From assembly GCA_001584585.1 (NCBI GenBank), contig LSYV01000014.1, forward strand, positions 533,255 to 546,492: a stretch of DNA of 13,238 bases, read 5' to 3'. The notes under the pieces were generated by a model. The model was not told the origin of the DNA and made no database searches. It was given only the letters and a program-made list of their open reading frames with translations. Shown piece by piece: positions 9,101 to 13,238 of this stretch. The stretch's first letter is position 1; each line of letters starts with the position of its first letter. The position numbers were made by a program, and so were the translations under genes. The DNA comes from Gonium pectorale (taxonomy: Eukaryota; Chlorophyta; Chlorophyceae; Chlamydomonadales; Volvocaceae).

Positions 9101-10498
9101 CAGTGAAGGATAACCTGTTTATCGCCCTCCCCGACCCTCTTGCTTTACCCTACGCATGCTAATAAGGCATACTCCCCATGCACCCTTCAGGGTAGAACAT
9201 TATCATCATGGTCCCTCCCCCTTTAAATAGAGCTTTGATTAACGCCACCCCCACCCCCACCCCACAGCTTCTCTGCTGAGAATGCCTTTCAACCCTCTAT
9301 ATCCAACCCCCACACACAATGCATCATCGCTTCCTCGTAGGACGGTGCGACCCCGCTGTACATCGCCGCCCAGAACGGCCACGTGGTGGTGGTTCGTACG
9401 CTGCTGCAGGCGGGCGCAAACAAGGAGGCGGCAGAGAAGGTGCGTTGGTTTGTTGGCCTTCCCCACATGAGTGCTGCCATTCACCCACCCATCGATCGGC
9501 GGAAGTGTCTGAGCGAGGTGGAGCATGGAGAGAAGGCGCCACCTTCAGCTTGCTTGGGCATCAATGGATGGTCGATTGCCAACTAACAAGGCTGCCGACA
9601 ACAATGCAACAACCAGGGGTCAAGGCTTCGTAGAGAACTGGAAAAGGGCGGGATGCATTGATTGCATACGGGCGGTAACAGGCAGGTTGGGGCTTTAACC
9701 GAATTGAGGCGCTGGGGAGAACGGTAGATTACGAGGTGCCGATGGGGCGAGGGAGTGGCCACCCGGAAATGCTGCAAACAGGCTGCTCAAACTCCACCAC
9801 TCTATGTAGGATATATTGAGGGTTCATGTGCACTCTTGGCAACGCCGTCTCCGAGTAACAGCCGATCGAGATGTAGGCCTGGGCGGGGCGGGAGCAGAGC
9901 TCTGCACTGATACCTGTGTGTCTTGCACGTGTATGTATGGTTAGCTGGCGTGCTGTGAAGGCGGGAATGCTTGATTGGCGAATGGCACGCATTCCCATTG
10001 GTGCTCTGCCTTTAGCCATAACTGCAGAGCAGCGCGGATGGATGCAAGGCTGGCTGGAGGGTCCGCCGCCACGCACATCTCACTCGTTACTCACTGTGGT
10101 CCCAACCCCCGCCGTCCGCCCCGCCCCGCCTCGCCTACACACACACTACCTCATCGCTTCCTCGTAGTGCAATGCGACCCCTCTGTACATCGCCGCTGGG
10201 AATGGCCACGCGGAGGTGATTCGGACACTGCTGCAGGCGGGCGTGAACAAGGAGACGGCGGAGAAGGTGCGCTGGTTTGTCAGCCATCTTTCCCCATATG
10301 TTCCGGTAGCTGCAGCACGTCGCCACCCGTCTATTGGCGATCACTTACCCCCCCCCACTTCCCCTCGCTCGCGCATTACCATTGCGTGCTCGCTCGCAGG
10401 ATGGCTGGACCCCCCTGCACAACGCCGCTAGGAAAGGCCACGTGGAGGTGGTTCGGGCGCTGCTGCAGGCTGGTGCGAACAAGGAGGCGGCGAACAAG
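2958..10498 (+). CDS. TIR domain-ankyrin repeat protein, multi-exon gene (possibly decaying)
   Basis: This is the overall gene model. Order: TIR N-half (to 3194), TIR C-half plus Pro/Gln/Ser linker (3979-4450), an ANK lead-in exon (4688-4796), then fourteen single-repeat ANK exons (4975-5077 to 10400-10498). Splice phases agree: phase 2 inside the TIR domain and phase 0 at every later junction. TIR domains either self-associate to signal or cleave NAD+, and ankyrin arrays bind other proteins, so a cytoplasmic sensor with an N-terminal effector is the natural reading, though inferred. Disruptions: frame breaks near 3123-3132, 4749-4760, 5005-5017 and 7365-7381, a TGA at 3169-3171, no in-phase GT donor after 5940 and a GC donor at 7015. 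ANK exons 8-14 are intact. The true start codon and the 3' terminus are unresolved; the open frame extends back to 2745 with no in-frame ATG before the LSYR motif. The model could be a pseudogene or a live gene with assembly indels. Confidence 0.8.
3169..3171 (+). other. in-frame TGA inside the TIR domain
   Basis: In the frame that encodes QDAVVNGKAFIAL, the next codon is TGA, where related TIR domains usually carry a small residue such as Cys after the hydrophobic strand. Frame and splice phase beyond it (to 3194, joining C-TAC-GGC at 3979) still agree, so the stop looks like a point change in an otherwise coherent exon. An unseen donor just before it could also remove it. Confidence 0.6.
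3219..3238. repeat. (TG)n-(G)n microsatellite in intron 1
   Basis: Five TG units followed by ten G. It resembles the 2248-2275 tract in composition and order. Confidence 0.85.
3713..3764. repeat. 15-bp inverted repeat (hairpin) in intron 1
   Basis: The left arm (3713-3727, GAGACGGATGGTTGG) and right arm (3750-3764, CCAACCATCCATCTC) pair at 14 of 15 positions around a 22-nt loop. The stem could form in the pre-mRNA. It may be a small intronic element or the ends of a short MITE-like insertion. Confidence 0.75.
3979..4450 (+). CDS. TIR domain C-terminal half plus Pro/Gln/Ser-rich linker exon
   Basis: The exon starts in phase 2; the C at 3979 completes AGC (Ser) with the AG left from 3194. It encodes SYGNTEWTFREFQLADKE and then KPILPVWHSGPYPP. 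The W-T-F-R-E segment corresponds to the helix that in catalytic TIR domains (SARM1 and plant TIRs) carries the essential glutamate; here that Glu is codon 4007-4009. KPILPVWHSG matches the following core strand. A short helix region (SMQQVLTCLRREG) closes the domain. From about 4205 to 4450 the protein becomes Pro-, Gln-, Ser- and Ala-rich with no fold, presumably a flexible linker. The exon ends at CCTCCG|GTAGGT, phase 0, matching the next acceptor at 4687. Without splicing, the frame stops at 4523-4525. No frame damage is seen in this exon. Confidence 0.8.
4688..4796 (+). CDS. ankyrin lead-in exon (degenerate first repeat, +1 frame break)
   Basis: The acceptor is AACGCAG|TTTGAG and the donor GAGAG|GTAAGC. 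The 5' part reads FEGLCAACQAGDLTTVQQVL, which matches the two helices of an N-terminal capping ankyrin repeat. After LAG the frame changes: the second part reads EKNAKAIANQARE up to the donor. The exon is 109 nt, one base more than 36 codons, so the break lies in GGTGGGCGAA (about 4751-4760), most simply one extra G. In the unshifted frame the donor phase would not match the next exon. Confidence 0.7.
4975..5077 (+). CDS. ankyrin repeat exon 1 (4-nt insertion)
   Basis: The acceptor is GGTTGCAG|GACGG and the donor GAGGCG|GTGAGC. It begins DGWTPLHIAAS, the canonical first helix, and ends in another frame with GHVGVVRALVQAGANKEA. The exon is 103 nt instead of 99. The extra four bases lie in TTCATTCTACT (about 5004-5014), between the helix-1 Ala-Ala and the conserved Gly-His, and look like an imperfect 4-nt duplication. 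As read here, the frame is lost for the rest of the repeat. Confidence 0.8.
5472..5570 (+). CDS. ankyrin repeat exon 2
   Basis: The acceptor is ATCCACAG|GACGG and the donor GAAAAG|GTGGGT; 99 nt, phase 0 at both ends. It encodes a complete 33-residue repeat, DGWTPLYTAAMAGHVEVG with the second helix GALLKAG and the loop ANKNTIEK. TPL, AA, GHVEV and LL are all in place. The 394-nt intron before it holds no further repeat. Confidence 0.85.
5842..5940 (+). CDS. ankyrin repeat exon 3 (donor lost or displaced)
   Basis: It encodes DGWTPLHVAAQHGHVEVMQ, ALLEAG and ANKNAVAK, an intact 33-residue repeat in 99 nt. The acceptor is a tandem CAGAAG: use of CAG (ending 5838) adds one in-frame Lys, use of AAG (ending 5841) gives the standard length. 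The boundary after the last codon reads AAG|TTAGGC, with no GT in phase. GT occurs one base earlier (5940-5941), or at CAG|GTGTAA (5960-5961), but both change the reading phase relative to the next exon. Confidence 0.8.
6140..6241 (+). CDS. ankyrin repeat exon 4 (34 codons)
   Basis: The acceptor is TATGCAG|GCGGC and the donor GACAAG|GTGGGT. It encodes AAGCAPLHVAAQSGQVAAVQ, MLLQAG and ANKDLADK. It is 102 nt, one codon longer than its neighbours at the N-terminal edge, and stays in frame. TPL is replaced by APL and the Gly-His by Gly-Gln, so it is one of the more diverged repeats. Confidence 0.85.
6490..6588 (+). CDS. ankyrin repeat exon 5
   Basis: The acceptor is GCTTGCAG|GCGGG and the donor GGCGAG|GTGGGT; 99 nt, phase 0. 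It encodes AGCTPLHAASQTNHVEVVG, ALLQEG and TNKEAAGE. The conserved Gly before His is Asn, and the LLQAGAN core reads LLQEGTN. The frame is intact. Confidence 0.85.
6916..7014 (+). CDS. ankyrin repeat exon 6 (GC donor)
   Basis: The acceptor is TCCGCAG|CGTGG. It encodes RGARPLHLAAQNGSVDVVE, TLLRVG and SDIEAMDA, a complete 33-residue repeat and the one least like the others in its second half. After the last codon the sequence is GCG|GCGAGT: a GC donor at 7015-7016 keeps phase 0. A GT four bases further on (7019-7020) would shift the frame. GC-AG introns are a known minor class, so the exon may still splice. Confidence 0.8.
7344..7443 (+). CDS. ankyrin repeat exon 7 (+1 frame break)
   Basis: The acceptor is CATCCTCAG|GATGG and the donor GACAAG|GTGTGT. 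It starts DGRTPLHAAA and finishes in the next frame as GHAEVARKLLQARANKEAMDK. The exon is 100 nt, so one extra base lies between 7365 and 7380, most simply a duplicated C in TACCGG. Read straight through, it reaches a TAG soon after the shift. Confidence 0.8.
7771..7869 (+). CDS. ankyrin repeat exon 8
   Basis: The acceptor is TTAATTGCAG|CATCT and the donor CCCAAG|GTGGGT; 99 nt, phase 0. It encodes HLRTPLNLAAFEGKLEAVR, ALLQAG and ANKNAVPK. It shares RTPL-x-LAA-x-EGKLE with exon 9, and the first 30 nt of its downstream intron also match those of exon 9, so the two are a recent tandem pair. Confidence 0.87.
8018..8116 (+). CDS. ankyrin repeat exon 9
   Basis: The acceptor is CATTGTAG|GAGGA and the donor GACAAG|GTGGGT; 99 nt, phase 0. 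It encodes EDRTPLHLAACEGKLEVVG, ALLQAG and ANKEATDK. The Gly-Lys-Leu-Glu in place of Gly-His-Val-Glu is found only here and in exon 8. The upstream intron is only 148 nt. Confidence 0.88.
8324..8422 (+). CDS. ankyrin repeat exon 10
   Basis: The acceptor is CGTTCGCAG|GCGGT and the donor AACAAG|GTGGGC; 99 nt, phase 0. It encodes AVGTPLYIAAQNGHVEVVR, ALLQAG and ANREAVNK. The YIAA-x-NGH form is shared with exons 12 and 13. Together with exon 11 it makes a two-exon unit that corresponds to exons 13-14. Confidence 0.9.
8546..8644 (+). CDS. ankyrin repeat exon 11
   Basis: The acceptor is CGCTTGCAG|GATGG and the donor AACAAG|GTGCGT; 99 nt, phase 0. It encodes DGWTPLHIAAGKGHVEVVR, ALLQAG and VNKEAANK, close to the general ankyrin consensus. 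It differs from exon 14 at only three residues, and the last 30 nt of the intron before it match those before exon 14 at 26 positions. Confidence 0.9.
9341..9439 (+). CDS. ankyrin repeat exon 12
   Basis: The acceptor is TTCCTCGTAG|GACGG and the donor GAGAAG|GTGCGT; 99 nt, phase 0. It encodes DGATPLYIAAQNGHVVVVR, TLLQAG and ANKEAAEK. Its acceptor region (CATCGCTTCCTCGTAG) and the start of its downstream intron closely match those of exon 13. Unlike exons 10 and 13 it has no WTPLH-type partner behind it; introns of 696 and 728 nt flank it. Confidence 0.9.
10168..10266 (+). CDS. ankyrin repeat exon 13
   Basis: The acceptor is TTCCTCGTAG|TGCAA and the donor GAGAAG|GTGCGC; 99 nt, phase 0. It encodes CNATPLYIAAGNGHAEVIR, TLLQAG and VNKETAEK. 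It is the first half of the second copy of the two-exon unit and is followed after 133 nt by exon 14. Confidence 0.9.
10400..10498 (+). CDS. ankyrin repeat exon 14 (last recognisable repeat)
   Basis: The acceptor is CGCTCGCAG|GATGG and the donor AACAAG|GTGAGT; 99 nt, phase 0. It encodes DGWTPLHNAARKGHVEVVR, ALLQAG and ANKEAANK. No further repeat with this signature follows in the window. If the donor is not used, the frame reads on for 73 codons to a TGA at 10715-10717, which could form the C-terminal tail. Confidence 0.9.
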
Positions 10499-10717
10499 GT
10501 GAGTGCGAATAGTGCTGGCGTTTCCTCAATCTGGTATTTATCAGTATGTAGTTGCCAACAGTCACTGCCAGCAGTTGGTGCTCGGCCGAAGGTGGAGGTG
10601 CATGCGGGACCCACCAGATCGGGCCTAATAGGCCTAAACATGGTGTTGGCAGAAACAGCTGCAACGGATATTCCGGGCGGGCTCAGGAGAACAAGAGACG
10701 CTGACGCAGTAGTTTGA
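10499..10717 (+). other. possible C-terminal tail or start of last intron
   Basis: The frame of exon 14 stays open through this stretch and ends at TGA 10715-10717. The tail would be a non-repetitive 72-residue segment with no domain I recognise. Against this, GTGAGT right after the last AAG is a good donor, and the first 30 or so bases resemble the intron start after exon 11 (GTTTCCT shared), so it may be intron with the terminal exon further on and unrecognised. No TGTAA polyadenylation signal of the volvocine type was found between 10499 and the right edge. Confidence 0.35.
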
Positions 10718-11061
10718 CGCACGTCTCCGATCGTTGCGCCGCCAGGAGGGCATATCTCATTGATATATACGATACATCTATCTTTGGCGCTTCCAGGCGC
10801 TTGCATGTATGCCGCCGCGCCGGGAGCAGCCACGCACGTCATCGCCTCGATTGTGCGTGCGTGCGCGCCCAACAGGGGTTGGGCGTACGGATCGGCTCGG
10901 ACCGGACTTCATATTACTTGCCTACACATCAGGCGGGAACGCTGGCTCGGCTGCTTTATTTCTCCGTGCGCTAGGTATATATGGCAAGCCTTCTTCGCCT
11001 GAAATGACGCGGTTCTTTGGCCGAGGCGTGCATGCATAGCATGCACCATATATATGCGATG

Positions 11062-11086
11062 CACCATACTATATATATGTATGGTG
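11062..11086. repeat. 25-bp palindrome with AT loop
   Basis: CACCATAC (11062-11069) and GTATGGTG (11079-11086) are perfect reverse complements flanking the nine-base loop TATATATAT. A related half-site (GCACCATATATATGCG) lies just upstream at 11043-11058. It could be a cruciform-forming or regulatory sequence; nothing ties it to a gene. Confidence 0.8.
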
Positions 11087-12191
11087 GCGGCCGCTTTCGT
11101 GCGCTTGTGGGTTCTGCCATGCCGGTTGCCGCTCCCGCCCCTTCTAAAGTAGTCGAGGCGGGGATCGCACCTCTTGCCGTCGCTGCATGCTGTATGTGTA
11201 CGGAACGGCGGCGGCCCGGGGCAATAGCTTCGCACCAGCCGCATTAGCGCATTGGCACGTTTGGTCCTCGCTCACATTAATTGCCTACCCCGGTTAATAC
11301 AGCGAGGCACGCACGTCCTCCTAGGAAGATAGCGGCCCGTGCGACCGAGTCAGCCTAGTCAGCCTGCCGCAGGTGGTGTATGTGGAGGCATGTACGCATT
11401 GTATATGTGCAGGAGCGCGTGCCCGCCCGCCTGTCCGGGTCCACGCACGCAACTACCCCTGCAGGGAGCGAGCGGGCTGGCAGCGGCAGGATATAGATAT
11501 GTGATGACTTGGTTCGGCTGCCCCTTGGCTGCTGGATGGGCCGAAGCGATCTATCACCACACACGGGCAGGAGATAGCCGTTATCTTCCTTCAGAAATCA
11601 TCGAACCTCTCACCGTCGTCGTCTGCTGGAGGCGGCGGTGCACGAGCTCGCTGCCTTGATATTTAGATCCAGCCGTGTGTCTTCTGCCCAAGCGTGCAGC
11701 CGCCAAGCAACGGCGCCGCCGCCGCTGTCCTTCCACCCGACACCTCCATAAGCTTCTGTCCTGCTCGCTGCCATGCTCTCCCATCCAACCTTGCAATGGC
11801 CGCCGCCATCATCACCTTCCTGGATTGAGCGAGCAATGCGCGCGCGGCGTAAAGTGCCTGCGATGCCCTTGCCGCAGCAATCGACTAATGCATTGCACTA
11901 CTGCTTGAACGATATCCACTGTAGCTAGCTCGCTTGGCAACGGGCCATGCAGCTACTTTCCTGAGCCAATACGACGTGCGAGCTAGCTAGCAATGCATAA
12001 CTTGTGCATGTGTGAATACGCCGACGGCTGCAGTACCAGATGAACAGCCCGAGGCGCCGACTGCTGTGTGCGTGATGGGCACAAATGAAGGGGCAGGACA
12101 GCCGCACCTCCACCATGGTCCGTTGTGAAGCAAGGCGTATGAGCGCCCACGCTGCTGCCGGTAGGCGCTAGCGGGTGGTTCCCCTTACTCT

Positions 12192-12473
12192 TTGTCTGCG
12201 CGTGGGGGGGGGCTCGAAGCAGCCATACATCGCCCGCCGGCAGCGGCAGCAGCGGCAGCCCAACGGCCACTGGGCGCAGTACACATCTCAGTGCTGGGCG
12301 GCGGTAACGGCGGTAGGCTGTTTCGCGTCCCAAGTTTGTGTACTTACACAGGTTACGGCAGCGGCGCGCCGTACGTGGCCGCCGCTACCGTCACCACAGA
12401 CGGCGGTTCGTTCGCAGCTGCGGCGGCGGCTGCGGACGCTGGCTTTACTTGGCCCGCCCATCCACCCTGGTAG
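12192..12473 (+). other. doubtful coding segment
   Basis: An uninterrupted frame of 93 codons whose latter part (from about 12351) has mostly C or G at third positions and follows a good acceptor-like TTACACAG. It contains the stretch VHISVLGGGNGG, which superficially resembles a Rossmann-fold nucleotide loop. The surrounding Ala and Gly runs come from GCN/GGN repeats, so chance is the likelier explanation. No donor or partner exon was found. Confidence 0.15.
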
Positions 12474-12520
12474 TGTGGTCCGGCGGGTGCTGCTACGTAA
12501 GGGTCCTGGTGTATATGTGT

Positions 12521-12554
12521 GGGGGGGGAGGTCGGGGGGGGGGTCGGGGGGGGG
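12521..12554 (+). repeat. G-run cluster, potential G-quadruplex
   Basis: Runs of eight, nine and nine G separated by AGGTC and TC lie within 34 nt, preceded by a GTATATGTGT tract. Composition is like the TG/G microsatellites at 2248 and 3219. Confidence 0.8.
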
Positions 12555-12998
12555 TCGTGGGCGAGTCGGGAGATGGCGCCGAGCGGCGCACCGCACGCAG
12601 GTACCGCCCATGCATGGCGGTGGCGGTGGCGGCGGTGGCGGCGCATGACAGGCTGCTCGCTCCCGCTCACTGTCGCTCCACCATCCATCGCCCCGCCAAG
12701 TACCCGCCACCACCTGTTGTAGCACGGCGCAAGTCGTGCCTGGCGCATGCCATGCTTGCCTGACGCGACTGAGTAGTGCCAGAAGACGGACAGTCTTGAA
12801 AGAGGACGGAACGTACGTCGTCCAGTGACACTACTATGGCTAGTCGTCTCGCTCCCAAACAGAGAAGATGACGGGGCCGCTCGTCCAGGGTTGTTTCAAA
12901 CCTTTTTGCAACGGGCATTTGTACTTACTTGGGGAGGGGTAAGGTTAATAACAAAAAAGAAATGGGGAAGACAATAACAGTCCTTGAGCGGCCATCGC

Positions 12999-13178
12999 CC
13001 CGCCGCCGCCCCGCCCGTCACCGCCCCGCCGCCGCCTCGCTCGACGCCTCGCTCGACGCCGCCCCGCCGCCGCCGTCCCGCCGCCCCGCCGCCGCCCCGC
13101 CGCCGCCCCGCCGCCGCCCCGCCACCGCCCCGCCGCTGCCCCAGCCACCACCGCCCCGTCGCCGCCCCGCCACCGCCA
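12999..13178. repeat. GCC/CCCCG-rich minisatellite
   Basis: Nearly pure C/G tandem sequence made of variants of CCCCGCCGCC, with a 12-bp unit GCCTCGCTCGAC repeated twice in tandem at 13034-13057. Open frames through it on either strand (Ala/Arg/Gly-rich on the minus strand) are artefacts of the repeat. It runs close to the right edge of the window. Confidence 0.85.
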
Positions 13179-13238
13179 ACGGTGTTAACACGTGCAAAGG
13201 GTCGCCTCGGCAGGCGAGGGCGGCCTGTCATGCATGCT

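Larger units (their letters stand above)
10718..13238. other. 3' flank without a recognised gene
   Basis: No convincing coding exon is seen. The open frames on both strands are Arg/Ala/Gly/Pro-rich and low in complexity. The stretch holds a 25-bp AT-looped palindrome (11062-11086), GCTAGC-rich spacer (11920-11990), G-runs (12521-12554) and a GCC/CCCCG minisatellite (about 12999-13178). One frame with GC-rich third positions (12192-12473) is listed separately as a doubtful candidate. Confidence 0.55.

Noticed and set aside
4975..10498. Regular repeats as a CRISPR array
   Set aside because: The repeat units are 99-nt coding modules with splice sites and spacers of 123-728 nt, not short palindromic repeats with uniform spacers.
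10345..10872. Reverse-strand open frame of 175 codons over exon 14
   Set aside because: It is the antisense of the ankyrin exon plus GC-rich flank; no motif of its own.
10795..10890. Possible diverged ankyrin exon (MYAAAPGA..HVIASIVRACAPN)
   Set aside because: Some spacing resembles helix 1 and helix 2, but TPL and Gly-His are absent, the Gly-to-loop distance is two residues too long, and there is no donor in phase.
11155..11195. Ankyrin-like GIAPLAVAAC
   Set aside because: Only ten residues match, with no acceptor immediately before it and no second helix after it.
12896..13231. Reverse-strand Gly/Ala/Arg-rich open frame at the right edge
   Set aside because: Produced by the GCC/CCCCG minisatellite; no non-repetitive part supports a protein.

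Overview
This window looks like nuclear DNA of a green alga, most likely a volvocine or other chlorophycean relative of Chlamydomonas and Volvox. The sequence is GC-rich, its coding exons are short with GC-rich third positions and are split by GT-AG introns, and TG/G microsatellites, GC-rich minisatellites and CTAG/CATG-rich spacer surround the gene. The taxon is an inference; no rRNA, tRNA or marker gene is present to fix it.

One gene is well supported. It lies on the + strand from about 2.75 kb to at least 10.5 kb and encodes a TIR-like domain followed by a Pro/Gln/Ser-rich linker and a long ankyrin (ANK) array. The TIR domain is split by a 784-nt intron: the N-terminal half (LSYR, GYTVFVGE, GGQKW) ends near 3194, and the C-terminal half (SYGNTEW, WTFRE, LPVWHSG) starts at 3979. 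The linker ends at a GT donor after 4450. A lead-in ANK-like exon follows (4688-4796), then fourteen exons of 99 nt or very nearly so. Each of these encodes exactly one 33-residue ankyrin repeat and is bounded by phase-0 introns of 123 to 728 nt. The N-terminal TIR domain would be the signalling or enzymatic part and the C-terminal repeats the binding part, the logic of an innate-immunity or stress receptor. That role is inferred from the domains only.

The gene is not clean. The 5' half (TIR exon 1 to ANK exon 7) has four reading-frame breaks (two of 4 nt, two of 1 nt), one in-frame TGA, one ANK exon without a GT donor in phase and one with a GC donor. ANK exons 8 to 14 are all intact, with good splice sites. 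Either the gene is decaying from its 5' side, only the 3' array is under selection or recently copied, or the assembly carries indel errors. The 3' array grew recently: exons 8/9 are a tandem pair and exons 10-11/13-14 are a duplicated two-exon unit, both including flanking intron sequence.

The flanks (1 to about 2.7 kb, and about 10.7 to 13.2 kb) contain no gene I can support. They hold microsatellites, G-runs able to form G-quadruplexes, a 25-bp palindrome with an AT loop, and a GCC/CCCCG-rich minisatellite at the right edge. The transcript start, first coding exon and 3' end of the gene are not resolved.
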